A stretch of 39,448 nt of DNA from an uncultured Oscillospiraceae bacterium (GTDB lineage Bacteria > Bacillota > Clostridia > Oscillospirales > Acutalibacteraceae), in contig UQGM01000024.1 of the NCBI GenBank assembly GCA_900540535.1, positions 1 to 39,448 of the forward strand, written 5' to 3'. Every line of letters starts with the position of its first letter. Within the stretch, counting starts at the first letter, position 1. Of this stretch, positions 1-9,097 are shown piece by piece. Position numbers and translations under genes: made by a program. Below the pieces are notes generated by a model. The model made no database searches, was not told where the DNA came from, and saw only the letters and a program-made list of their open reading frames with translations.

Positions 1-902
1 TAAAACCGGAAGTGGCTTTTCACGAAACTGCTCAGGGAAAATATGCTTTAATGCAAAACAGTTCATTATGCGTGAAACTTCATTTACGGATTCAGTACAG
101 CCGAAATACACCCATGGAGCAGAAAATTCTTCCCCGCTTTTAAGAGAAACGCTGAAGTCAAAATCGTTTACTCCTAACATTGCACGTGTAACTCCAAATC
201 CATCACGGCTAACTGTAACCTTAAAATTTCCGCTGTATTCGAGAACTCCGAACAGCACTTTTTCGCCGTTTTCAGAACATGGATCGGCTATAAAAAACGG
301 TGCATTGCCATGAGCAGAAGTTCCCTTTCTACTTTCAAAGGAAATACTTCCGCCTGAAAGGTGCTGTTTAACAATCTGATTTTCTCCGCACCAGGTTCCG
401 TTGGAATTTATAATTTCATACTCGCATCTTTCAGGAAAACTAAGCTCGGCGGACATTATTTTTTCACATAAAATACTATCCTCACCGGTATTTGGATTAC
501 AGCTTTCCTTCCTATGACATTGCAATCTGCATAAACGGTATACAAAAGCTCCGCTTGGAGCTGATAATGAACATCACAGAGAAGAATTTTCAAGGTGTTA
601 TCCGATATAGAATAATCTTTAAAAGTAAAAACTGCATCACGTACTCCGTCACTGAATTGACATTTAAAAGCACAGTCACGGAACATTTTTCCGCCGAAAG
701 GCGAATATTCCTGACAAATCACATCTAAATATGAATGATTTGAATTGATATCATCAAAAACTTCAATTTCAAAATCTTTTGCCTGAACTTTTTCGCCCCA
801 GTGAAGATGCCGCAGCAATCCGTCGCTGCCTACTCCTAAAACATACTGAAAACTTTCAGTTTCAAGTACAAAAATATTTGCTCCAACTCTAAAAACCGCC
901 AT
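1..902 (-). pseudogene. Alpha-galactosidase, GH36, N-terminal part, frameshifted and cut by the window edge
   Basis: The first frame (902 to 456) encodes 148 residues with the N-terminal beta-sandwich features of bacterial GH36 alpha-galactosidases (LLRHLHWGEKV, then QEYSPFGG). It then breaks off into a short unrelated tail and a stop at 456. In the neighbouring frame the protein resumes at once and stays open to base 1. It reads NTGEDSILCEK, then SFESRKGTSAHGNAPFF and VLEYSGNFKVTV, all in GH36 family order, and ends at FREKPLPVL just before the catalytic barrel. Restoring one T in the TTT at 491-493 joins the frames and recreates the family-like stretch VIQNTGED. So the gene carries a one-base deletion in a short homopolymer: a true frameshift or a sequencing error. 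The start ATG at 902 has a GAGGT ribosome site. It is the last visible gene of the operon with the GH127 enzyme and the sugar symporter, 22 bases after the LRR lipoprotein gene. No signal peptide, so the enzyme would act in the cytoplasm. Confidence 0.85.
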
Positions 903-924
903 AAAGCAACCTCATCTTATAATT

Positions 925-1758
925 TTATTTCCAAATTATCTTAATATCTTTTATCTCTCTTCCGTTATCAGTAGGATACCACTTTTCTCCTAATTCAATT
1001 TCATCTTCACTCTTTAAAACCTCGACCTTTTTAAGCTTAGGACAATTGAAAAAGGCATACTCCCCTATACTTTCAACACTTGCAGGTATTGTAACAGATG
1101 TTACCTCCGAGCAATAGGCAAAGGCATCTTTTTCGATTGTAACCAATACATCAGGCAAGTTGATTTCCTTTAAAGCACTGCACCTATGAAAAGCTTTTTC
1201 TTCGATAGTTGTTACACTATCGGGAATTTCAATTTTATCAACATAGTAGCACTTATAAAAAGCTTTAGTCCTTATAGTTTCAACTCCGTCGGGAATGACA
1301 TACTGGGTCATTTCTTTTGCCTGACCGAGATTGTTGAATTCTATTCCCTTTGCCGGCGGATAATAAATGAGTATTTTCATATCCTTTGAAAACAGCACTC
1401 CGTCAACGGCTGTAAAATACTGGTTCTCGCTGTCCACTTCAAATGCTTTGAGCTTTTGCTCATTTGTCATGGACCATCCGCCGATTTTCTGCACATTTTT
1501 GCCTATTACAATTTTCTCCACCGATTCAGCATTAAAAAGCCCGAAATCAGCAATTTCAGTAACCGGAACACCTTCAAATTCATCGGGAATAATTATTTCG
1601 GTTCGTGTTGTTGTATCCGTATAACCTACTATTGTAGCTGTACCATTTTCTATTTTGTATTCTATGCCATCAGCTGTTTTTGAAGAAGTACATCCGGACA
1701 AACAAACAACTATAAGTAAAACCGACAGGGCAAGCAATGTTAATTTAATCTTTTTCAT
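925..1758 (-). CDS. Lipoprotein with BspA-like leucine-rich repeats
   Basis: 277 residues. The N-terminus is a lipoprotein signal: Lys-rich start, hydrophobic core LLALSVLLIVVCL and lipobox LSGC, so Cys23 would be lipidated and the protein held on the outer face of the membrane. From about residue 60 the chain consists of LRR_5/BspA-type repeats with the pattern I-(P)-x-x-V-x-x-I-x-x-x-A-F-x-x-C. The clearest run is at about 160-250 (TIRTKAFYKC, TIEEKAFHRC, TIEKDAFAYC, SIGEYAFFNC). These repeats are common in surface proteins of gut bacteria and usually bind proteins or glycans; there is no enzymatic motif. The ATG follows the symporter stop after one base and has the ribosome site GGAGGGAG, so the genes are co-transcribed. 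A role as a surface glycan-binding accessory of this operon is inference. Confidence 0.8.
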   Translation of the reverse strand: MKKIKLTLLALSVLLIVVCLSGCTSSKTADGIEYKIENGTATIVGYTDTTTRTEIIIPDEFEGVPVTEIADFGLFNAESVEKIVIGKNVQKIGGWSMTNEQKLKAFEVDSENQYFTAVDGVLFSKDMKILIYYPPAKGIEFNNLGQAKEMTQYVIPDGVETIRTKAFYKCYYVDKIEIPDSVTTIEEKAFHRCSALKEINLPDVLVTIEKDAFAYCSEVTSVTIPASVESIGEYAFFNCPKLKKVEVLKSEDEIELGEKWYPTDNGREIKDIKIIWK

Positions 1759-1759
1759 G

Positions 1760-3421
1760 TTAATTTGCTCCCTCCTGTATCAGTACTGGTTCTTCTCCGG
1801 ATTCACGAAGTCGTATCTCTTCAACACATTTATCATGCTGCGCCTTTGTAAAGTTATAGAATAGATACGGAATTGTTGAAATAACAAGTCCTCCGATAGT
1901 CAGGAAAACATAAACATACATAATATTACTGAAAATAGAAGCATCAAAGAGTACGTCCCAGTCGGAAGTATAGCCGAATTTTCCCAAAAGCCAAGGTGAC
2001 ACAAGTCCTAAAACTGTGGCAACCGGAGTTGTAAACCATGCAAATATTGACTGCATATTATCAGCTCTCTCTCCTGTTTTCCACTGATGATAATCGAGTA
2101 CATCCGCTCCCATATTAGCTGTAATGCCGTTGCAGGCTGCCGAAATTGCTGAACGTATAAAGATTATCACCATGAGCATAATTACACTTTGGAGCTTCAA
2201 TGCAACAGGATAAAGAGCTATCATTACGATCCACACGCTTCGCATTATGAGTATGCATGTACGCTTTTCAAATCTTTTAATAAGCCAAGGCGTGAGAATA
2301 TTACCGACGGCGCTTGTAACGTTGATAATAGAAATTATGCCCACAATCCACTCCATACGAAGCTGGTAGATAAATATGTAATTTATAACTCCGTCGGCAG
2401 GGGCATTCCATAGAGCAAAAGTATTTGCAAGATTGATAATCCAAAAATATTTGTTTTCAAAAAGTGATTTTGCGCTCTTTTTAAAGTCAATTTTCGGAGT
2501 TTCAATTTGATTAACAGCTACTCTCTCCTTAACCTTTACGAACGTTAAACCAATAAGAAGACTGATAACAGAAAGAATCGGGATAAATACTCTGTATGAT
2601 TCTACTGCCAGATAACCGCCTGTTGAAACTATGAGAATCGGAAAGATTATTCTGAAAATTGAACGCAGATTTCCTGTAAAAATTCCGCCGATAGAATAAT
2701 ATTTCTGCCTTTCTACCATATTGGGAGTAATAAGAGCGACAATGGCAGTAGGATTATCACAATAAATTGAAGTGAATCTTCCTCTTAACGTAAAGAGAAA
2801 ATGCAGAAGCACAAGCTTTACAGTATAATCAAGAGTTGTCAGAACAAATGTAATGGCAATTGTAATAAGAGTTACCGGGATTCCGTAAATCATCATAAAG
2901 GGCTTATATCTGCCGTACTTTTTACAAAGTTTGCCCCTTAAATACCAGTTTACAAGTCCGCCTGCTCCCATTACAGTAAGCGTATTACCGATAATTCCGG
3001 GAAGACCTTTGATTATTGAATCAAAAGGAGCCGATGGAACAAAATAAAACGCAATACCTATAACCGTACATATTATGTAAGCTGCCGCAGCTTTTTTGGC
3101 CTTGCTGCTTGTTAGATGACCTAAGTTTTCAAATATGGTCATATTGATAGATTCAATATACAGCGTTGCATATTTTACCACAAGAGCTATAAAGGTAATG
3201 ATGGTAAAATCCATAAGCTTTATTTCCATAATGAAACCACAAAAATATCCCGCAGTAAAAGCTACCATTTCGCTGCACACAAAAGTGAATCCGCATATAC
3301 CTAAAGTACCCACACAATAGGACAGGAATTCCTTAAGATTTGTCTTTTCTCCGGGAGCCGGTGTTGACCACCGCAGCTTCAGAAAGTCAATCCCCTGTTT
3401 TATCTTTTTTGACGCCTGCAA
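1760..3421 (-). CDS. GPH-family (MelB-like, MFS) sugar:cation symporter
   Basis: 553 residues with about 12 hydrophobic segments, belonging to the glycoside-pentoside-hexuronide symporter group of the major facilitator superfamily. The most telling motif is MGADVLDYHQWKTGERADN near residue 435, the ADxxDYxxWKTGxR signature of this family. The first about 40 residues are charged and make it longer than the usual 450-500. It would import an oligosaccharide or glycoside with a cation. The start is TTG at 3421: the frame has a stop just before it, and a GGAG ribosome site lies 10 bases upstream. Two ATG codons between are in another frame that ends after 14 codons. It lies 44 bases after the GH127 gene and is followed directly by the lipoprotein gene. 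Substrate is unknown; a galacto- or arabino-oligosaccharide is suggested by the neighbours. Confidence 0.85.
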   Translation of the reverse strand: MQASKKIKQGIDFLKLRWSTPAPGEKTNLKEFLSYCVGTLGICGFTFVCSEMVAFTAGYFCGFIMEIKLMDFTIITFIALVVKYATLYIESINMTIFENLGHLTSSKAKKAAAAYIICTVIGIAFYFVPSAPFDSIIKGLPGIIGNTLTVMGAGGLVNWYLRGKLCKKYGRYKPFMMIYGIPVTLITIAITFVLTTLDYTVKLVLLHFLFTLRGRFTSIYCDNPTAIVALITPNMVERQKYYSIGGIFTGNLRSIFRIIFPILIVSTGGYLAVESYRVFIPILSVISLLIGLTFVKVKERVAVNQIETPKIDFKKSAKSLFENKYFWIINLANTFALWNAPADGVINYIFIYQLRMEWIVGIISIINVTSAVGNILTPWLIKRFEKRTCILIMRSVWIVMIALYPVALKLQSVIMLMVIIFIRSAISAACNGITANMGADVLDYHQWKTGERADNMQSIFAWFTTPVATVLGLVSPWLLGKFGYTSDWDVLFDASIFSNIMYVYVFLTIGGLVISTIPYLFYNFTKAQHDKCVEEIRLRESGEEPVLIQEGAN

Positions 3422-3465
3422 ATTTCATCATCTCCAAATTCTTTTATTTATTTTTTCTGACTTAA

Positions 3466-5757
3466 TCAGTTAAAGCGTACTTCGTTGGAAATTTCATAAA
3501 TTTTCCCTTTAAAGAAACAGGCTATACGAAGATAATAGGTTTTATCATCTTCAAGGCTTACCGCAATTTTATCCTTTGCAATTCTTGCGCCGTATGGATC
3601 GCCTCCGTAAGAATATGGATTTTCAGAAAACAAAGCAGAAATATCTGTATATACCCCGCTTTGCTCTCCCCAGATTATCCGGTATGAATAATTGGGAGAA
3701 TGTTTAGCTTTAAAAGAAAGCTGTGCCAAACCATATCCTCTTGTCATGGATGTTTTAAATTCAGGAACTTTTCCAAGAGAAGTTTTGATTTTTTCAATGG
3801 TCTTTATATCACGGTCTGTATCGGTTACTTCTTTATCTGAAATTTTAGGAAAGACTGATATTTTAAGTCTTGTAAAAGCAGTCGGAATAAGATATTTCTC
3901 ATACTCTTTTCCGTCAGTTTTTGCCGCAGCTATTGTCGCAGCCTTATTCCCGCAAAGATTCCAGTTTTTCGCCTGCTCCATTTTAAGAGAGATTTTACAC
4001 GGTATATTTTGCGGCAAAGCCGGTAAAAGACTACTGTATTTATCATTTTCCTCATACTTCATTTCAGTGTTCTTTCTGAATGTAAAGTTCCATGGCTCTT
4101 TAGGATATATCTCCCAGTTTTTGGTACTTTCCTTTCCGTCATATTTTATGCCTCGATAATCAAAGTCTGTAATCTGACGCCAATCCTCGGCAACAGGCAT
4201 ACAGTATATAACGGCTCCTTTTTTTACATACATTGTGTTTAGATGGAAGTCCCGCACCTTAATTTGACTTCTGAAAACTATTTCAATTACATCAGAAACA
4301 TTAAATTCTCTGTCTATAAGAGCATATGAGTCACAGACATTAAGTCTCTTCTCTTCGCCGTTAACATATATGTGTGTCTCTTGGCTCCAGCTGGGAATAC
4401 GCAGTTTAAGCTTTAAATTAGCTTTTTCGCCTTTATAAACAAGTTTCACTGTATCCCTGTATGGATAGTCTGTAACTTCTTCAAAAGCTATTCGCTTGCC
4501 GTTTATCTGTGTTTCCATTTCGTTTGCACCGTAAGCGGTAAGTACAAGGGTATCGTCCTCGGTTACCCACATATTCTGGACAAACTTAGGATAACCCATA
4601 TGCATATTGCTGAAGCAGCATTCAAATCCGCTTATTCCAAGGGCGTTACTGTCACCATGGTCGTTACAAAAGCCATGCTGACCGTGGCTCATAAGCACGC
4701 TGTTTTCAAGTTGGAAATAGTTATATGCTGAAATTTCATAATCAAAACAGTTTGGCAAATTATTATATGCATAGCTTTCGAGAAGGTCGTATAGATAGCT
4801 TTCTCCTGTTATCTCTCCCCCAAGCTCAAAGGAGAGCATACCCTCAACAACGGCGCAGGTTTCAGTTCCGTTTGTGGCCTGATTATCCTTAGCTCCTTCG
4901 TCAGCGTTAGGAAGATTATCTATTCTTCCGTGGTCTGCGCCTGTTCTTTCAAGGCCTTTTTTTAGGCTTTCAAGATACCTTTTATCACCTGTAAGCAGAT
5001 ACTTATAAAAAGGATATTTAAAACCCTGTGTGGTATTTACAACGTGTTCCCTGGTATTTGTCTTTTCAAAAGACTCAGCCCAGTCAAAGCTCTGTCGAAG
5101 AATAGTTTCGGCAAGCTCCGCAAGCCATTTTACTTCATCTGAGCACATACCCTTTTCTAAGCATTTATCACGGTACCACAAGACAATTTCAATATTATCT
5201 GCCCCTCTGTATTTCGCCCAGCTTGACAGCGGAAAGAGTTTTATATACTTTTTCTGAAATCTGAAGTACTTATCGAAAAATGGTAAAATACGCTTATCCT
5301 CATTGCCAAGATTTAACTCCGCCTCGTAATAATCCCTGATTGCCATGAGCATAGGCATTCGAGCCCACCACTGCTCTGTATTTGTATGACGGCTTTTAAA
5401 GTAAATCTCTTTTTTTAATATCTCACTGCTTCCGAAATCTCCGTTATCTTTTTGATTATCTACTGCATAATCAATCCATTTTGCAGCTCTTTTTATAAGC
5501 CCATTATCGTTTAAAGCATAGGCAAGAGCTACAAGTCCTCTTACATAATAAGGTCCTCTTTCCCAGCTTTCACCGCTTCCGCCAAGCCAGCCGCTGTTGG
5601 AACCAAATTCATCGTAAAGCTCCATATTTCCCGTGAGATTTTTAGCCTGCAAAAGCATTTGGGTTTTAAGATATCCCGAAGGTTTTACAGTTCCCAAAGG
5701 TAAAGATTTGAATTTTCTATTGATTAATTTATCCACAGCCACTTTCCCTTTCCCCAT
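3466..5757 (-). CDS. GH127-family (DUF1680) glycoside hydrolase, beta-L-arabinofuranosidase-like
   Basis: 763 residues. The opening FKSLPLGTVKPSGYLKTQ is typical of the DUF1680/GH127 superfamily. The zinc-thiolate centre described for HypBA1 (Glu, Cys, Cys-Cys, with one Cys as nucleophile) has clear counterparts here: ETC at residues 299-301 and FECC at 378-381, with nearly the family spacing. An (alpha/alpha)6 barrel is expected to about residue 400, followed by beta-sandwich domains. The last about 110 residues form an extra beta-rich, possibly fibronectin-like tail not needed by the family. No signal peptide, so it acts in the cytoplasm on imported glycans. It is the first gene of the operon with the symporter and GH36 enzyme and divergent from an AraC regulator. 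The ATG at 5757 has no good ribosome site; a GTG at 5742 or 5736, just after a GGGAAAGGG stretch, is an equally plausible start. Exact substrate is not fixed, since related families GH137, GH142 and GH146 share the fold. Confidence 0.8.
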   Translation of the reverse strand: MGKGKVAVDKLINRKFKSLPLGTVKPSGYLKTQMLLQAKNLTGNMELYDEFGSNSGWLGGSGESWERGPYYVRGLVALAYALNDNGLIKRAAKWIDYAVDNQKDNGDFGSSEILKKEIYFKSRHTNTEQWWARMPMLMAIRDYYEAELNLGNEDKRILPFFDKYFRFQKKYIKLFPLSSWAKYRGADNIEIVLWYRDKCLEKGMCSDEVKWLAELAETILRQSFDWAESFEKTNTREHVVNTTQGFKYPFYKYLLTGDKRYLESLKKGLERTGADHGRIDNLPNADEGAKDNQATNGTETCAVVEGMLSFELGGEITGESYLYDLLESYAYNNLPNCFDYEISAYNYFQLENSVLMSHGQHGFCNDHGDSNALGISGFECCFSNMHMGYPKFVQNMWVTEDDTLVLTAYGANEMETQINGKRIAFEEVTDYPYRDTVKLVYKGEKANLKLKLRIPSWSQETHIYVNGEEKRLNVCDSYALIDREFNVSDVIEIVFRSQIKVRDFHLNTMYVKKGAVIYCMPVAEDWRQITDFDYRGIKYDGKESTKNWEIYPKEPWNFTFRKNTEMKYEENDKYSSLLPALPQNIPCKISLKMEQAKNWNLCGNKAATIAAAKTDGKEYEKYLIPTAFTRLKISVFPKISDKEVTDTDRDIKTIEKIKTSLGKVPEFKTSMTRGYGLAQLSFKAKHSPNYSYRIIWGEQSGVYTDISALFSENPYSYGGDPYGARIAKDKIAVSLEDDKTYYLRIACFFKGKIYEISNEVRFN

Positions 5758-5837
5758 TCGTACTTTTATTTTTTATAAAAAATAAAGTCATATATTGATC
5801 ATTGTATAAAAAACATTTAACATTGCTTATTCTTTTA

Positions 5838-5867
5838 TTGAAATTGTACATTGTTTTTTGTTATAAA
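5838..5867 (+). promoter_or_regulatory. Candidate promoter of the AraC regulator gene
   Basis: TTGAAA at 5838-5843 and TATAAA at 5862-5867 with an 18-base spacer, inside the AT-rich 169-base divergent region between the GH127 and AraC genes. The region holds related stretches (CATTGTATAAAA near 5798 and TTGTACATTG near 5845) that could be AraC half-sites, but the match is loose. Confidence 0.45.
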
Positions 5868-5926
5868 AAAATAGTATCATTAATCCATTATATGGCATAA
5901 TGTATCCAAAATCAGGGAGGCACACT

Positions 5927-6778
5927 ATGGAAAAGGGTATGAGAGTCACTTATAACACATCACCCATGTCAGATGAACTATATATTTACGAAATAGGCAC
6001 ACAAATCTGTTTCCCCGAAAAACCTGTTGTTACTCACGTTTTCGAATACAACACAATTCATTTTGTAATATCCGGTGAAGGTTGGTTTGAAGGACAGCTC
6101 CTCAAAGCCGGAGAAGGTTTTGTTGTTAAACAGGGGCAGCTTGCAGTCTATCAGTCAAATCCCGAAAATCCTTGGGTCTACTACTGGATGAACGCTTCCG
6201 GTACTGCTTCCGACGAAGTATTTAAACGAGTTGGTTTTTCCGAAAATAAAAAAACTTTCAAGTATTCAAGAATTAAAGAAATATCTGCTCTTTTTGAAGA
6301 AATCATCGAAGGTGAATGGATGTATAACGACAAGCATCTTATTCTAAACAGCTATTTTTACAACATCATGAGTATACTCAGCAAGGATTTTGATGACCTG
6401 AATTATTCCTCAGTTTCATATTCGAGAGCTGAGGAGCATTTTAAAAATGCTCTCAGATTTATAGCCAATAACTTTTCAAAGCATATTACAATTGAAGACA
6501 TTGCCAACGCTGAAAATGTTGAACGCCACTACCTTAACAAGCTATTTAAAAAGTATTCTGACCTCTCACCTCAAGCTCATCTGATTGATTGCAGAATCCG
6601 AAAGGCTCAAACCCTTTTATGGTCAACAGATTTTTCAGTAAGCACTATCGCCTCCTCTGTGGGCTATGACGATGTACTTCAGTTTTCAAGAATCTTTAAG
6701 AAAAAAGTAGGCGTATCACCTAAATTTTTCCGAAATGAACGCAATGACAGATCTAACGAGTTTCAGAATAACTATTAA
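5927..6778 (+). CDS. AraC-family transcriptional regulator
   Basis: 283 residues from ATG 5927, chosen over the in-frame ATG at 5900 because GGGAGG lies 6 bases before it. The N-terminal half is a cupin-type sugar-binding domain (HFVISGEGWFEGQ, then LKAGEGFVVKQGQ). The C-terminal about 100 residues hold the two helix-turn-helix motifs of AraC/XylS proteins (ITIEDIANAENVERHYLNKL and VSTIASSVGYDDVLQFSRIF), ending in the usual GVSPKFFR. It is divergent from the GH127-symporter-lipoprotein-GH36 operon and most likely activates it when the matching sugar binds. The ligand cannot be read from the sequence. Confidence 0.9.
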   Translation: MEKGMRVTYNTSPMSDELYIYEIGTQICFPEKPVVTHVFEYNTIHFVISGEGWFEGQLLKAGEGFVVKQGQLAVYQSNPENPWVYYWMNASGTASDEVFKRVGFSENKKTFKYSRIKEISALFEEIIEGEWMYNDKHLILNSYFYNIMSILSKDFDDLNYSSVSYSRAEEHFKNALRFIANNFSKHITIEDIANAENVERHYLNKLFKKYSDLSPQAHLIDCRIRKAQTLLWSTDFSVSTIASSVGYDDVLQFSRIFKKKVGVSPKFFRNERNDRSNEFQNNY

Positions 6779-6781
6779 CAT

Positions 6782-6815
6782 AAAAAAGCAGCCGCTTTAT
6801 AGCGACTGCTTTTTT
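6782..6815. terminator. Bidirectional rho-independent terminator
   Basis: AAAAAAGCAG...CTGCTTTTTT hairpin with an inner CGCT/AGCG stem and one mismatch. A-run and T-run on opposite sides let it end both the AraC gene and the convergent ABC permease gene. Confidence 0.8.
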
Positions 6816-6844
6816 AATCAATATTTCTTTTTGTACCTACAACT

Positions 6845-9097
6845 TTATTTAATTCTCGGTGCAAAATACATCTTTGTCGAAACGGAAGAATCTCCTTCTG
6901 CATCGTTTGTGAAATAATAGATATATCCTGTCTGATTAGTCCTAAACGTATTGAGCGCATTATCTACATCAAAATTCTTTGCATTTTCCAGAAGATAATT
7001 TCTATCACAACTGTAATTTTCGTTTACATAAATTTTGAACAGCAGATCTCCTGCCTCATCACTTTTCAATTTAGACTCAAATTCTGACATTGACCATGAA
7101 CTACCTCCGGTTCTTGGATAAACTTGTTCTCGCATTCCAAATTCCGGATCTTCATAAGATGAATACTCAACAGAAGCAATAACTACCTTCCAATTTTCAT
7201 TAACCTCATCAATTGATGCAGCAGGAGCAAACATTCCTTTATCTTCCAATATCTTCTCAATATTTTCAAAGGATGCAGTGTTGATTGAAACCATCAATAC
7301 ATTAATCATTTTGTTAGATTGATACAGTGATTTATATGCATTAAGAGGAATATCTTTAAATGCTTTTTTGGCAGCATCAGTGGCTTTATCAGTAAAGAAA
7401 ACAAACTTTACATCTAAGTCATATCCATTATTATTAATTACCGATTGATCTACGGCAATTTCCCCCGTATGATTTATAATTACAGGTCTTTCTCCAGTCT
7501 CGTTGCCTGATGCATCTTCCATATAACTTTCAAAGAATTTCTTTGCATCCTCATTTTTCAAAAGCAAAGATCTGTTATTTAAAGAAACATAAACTGATGC
7601 CAAATCTTTGGAATCATAGGGCATTGCCTGTCTTTGAACATATTCTTCGCATTTCTGCAATTTTTCAAAGGTTTCGATCTTTAATTCTTTTGTATTTAAG
7701 CCTCCGTCATCTCTGTTTTCTAAGATATAAAACAAATAAGGGAGAACTCTTGTAACCGTTTTACCATCCTTAAGAGTATAGGTTAATTTCGCATATAAAG
7801 TGTTTGCGCTTTCAGTATTTATTTTTGACAAAGCTTCCTTATGATAAGCATTAACCAACTTTATTGATTCTTCCTTTGTAAGCTTAACACTTTGATCTTG
7901 CGTATAAGCGCTGCCAAAGATTCTATCAAGGAAATTGGCGGAACCATATCCGTAAACATTGGTGTCTATTTCAACAGATTCAACCTGTGAAACCTCAGGT
8001 ATTCTGTTTGTATAAGAAGATGTACCGTATTTTGCTGTAAGCATTACGCCTGCAAAAACGAATGAAAATCCTAACCAATACAGTACAGTAGATTTTCTTA
8101 TTCTCCTTTCAGAAATCAAGTTCATTATGAACATTATAAGCAGAGACACTACAACAGCTACTGCAATGGCTATAAAAATATTATGTGCTATCATGTATAT
8201 CATGGCACCTATAAAAGTCGAAAGTCCCATTACTCCAAAATAGAACGGTACATTACTTGAGGGATAACTTTCAGAACTTTCACTTTTTCTTGTACGATAA
8301 AAATAAAGTCCAAACAAGCCAGATACTACCGCAACAATTATACTTACAGGAATCGAAACGGCGAATGAAATATCAGTTCCGATCATCTGAGACAAAAGTA
8401 ATCCGTAAGGGAACAAAGCCCATATATTTTCAAAAGAATTTGCAAAAGCAGGAATGATTGACTCAAAGCTCATTATAAGAACATAAACAGCCAACGGTGC
8501 AGCTAAAAGAATCAGTACTGCATTTATTATATAGCTAACCACCATACCTGATACTGAAATAGAAAGAGCTAAAATTCCTGTTATAGCAGCCAGAATTACA
8601 AAAATCAAAAGTTCATATAGGAAAATTACTCCCAAATCCGCAAAGGATGTGGCAGAATAAACTTTGCTGATAATTGAAATAAAAGCAAATTCACTGACCA
8701 AACACACTGCATTTATAATTACAGGAACAGCTAATGCGGCCAAGTAATAGGCTCCTCTGGTTATAGGAAAGCCATGGTACAAGTCGGTTTTTCTTTTGCT
8801 GTAAAGGAAAGCAAATAAGGTATTGAGAATAATAAAGGAACACAAAGTACCTATTATTATATCTATAACAACCAAAGGTGAAGTAAGGCTGTAAGTAACA
8901 TCGTTTAACAGCTTGACAACAGCAGAATCAATCATTTCTTCGCCGCTTGCTCTTGATGTAGAGCATATAAGCATGCTCATTAAAGCTGCAATAACAGTTC
9001 TCAACACAACAAATGCAATAATAAACCACTTCTGTGATTTTAAATTCCACATTAACTGCTTTTTAAATCCATTATTCGATAACGCCTTTGATGTCAT
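6845..9097 (-). CDS. ABC-2-type exporter permease, YtrC/D-like, with large C-terminal domain
   Basis: 750 residues. The first about 345 residues carry some eight to nine hydrophobic segments typical of bacterial ABC-2 permeases, with the motif FAFLYSKRKTDLYHGFPITRGAYY also seen in permeases next to YtrB-type ATPases. After the last membrane segment near 350 comes a soluble region of about 390 residues, probably outside the cell. I do not recognise its function. The start overlaps the end of the ATPase gene by 26 bases, so translation is coupled. With the GntR regulator upstream this forms a Ytr-like three-gene unit; in Bacillus such units respond to cell-wall-active peptides. The substrate here is unknown. 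It stops 30 bases from a shared terminator. Confidence 0.75.
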   Translation of the reverse strand: MTSKALSNNGFKKQLMWNLKSQKWFIIAFVVLRTVIAALMSMLICSTSRASGEEMIDSAVVKLLNDVTYSLTSPLVVIDIIIGTLCSFIILNTLFAFLYSKRKTDLYHGFPITRGAYYLAALAVPVIINAVCLVSEFAFISIISKVYSATSFADLGVIFLYELLIFVILAAITGILALSISVSGMVVSYIINAVLILLAAPLAVYVLIMSFESIIPAFANSFENIWALFPYGLLLSQMIGTDISFAVSIPVSIIVAVVSGLFGLYFYRTRKSESSESYPSSNVPFYFGVMGLSTFIGAMIYMIAHNIFIAIAVAVVVSLLIMFIMNLISERRIRKSTVLYWLGFSFVFAGVMLTAKYGTSSYTNRIPEVSQVESVEIDTNVYGYGSANFLDRIFGSAYTQDQSVKLTKEESIKLVNAYHKEALSKINTESANTLYAKLTYTLKDGKTVTRVLPYLFYILENRDDGGLNTKELKIETFEKLQKCEEYVQRQAMPYDSKDLASVYVSLNNRSLLLKNEDAKKFFESYMEDASGNETGERPVIINHTGEIAVDQSVINNNGYDLDVKFVFFTDKATDAAKKAFKDIPLNAYKSLYQSNKMINVLMVSINTASFENIEKILEDKGMFAPAASIDEVNENWKVVIASVEYSSYEDPEFGMREQVYPRTGGSSWSMSEFESKLKSDEAGDLLFKIYVNENYSCDRNYLLENAKNFDVDNALNTFRTNQTGYIYYFTNDAEGDSSVSTKMYFAPRIK

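Noticed and set aside
68..313. Open frame of 81 codons on the plus strand
   Set aside because: It lies opposite the clearly homologous GH36 frame on the minus strand.
3692..4159. 155-codon plus-strand frame
   Set aside because: Opposite the GH127 gene; composition follows the minus-strand codons and no family is recognisable.
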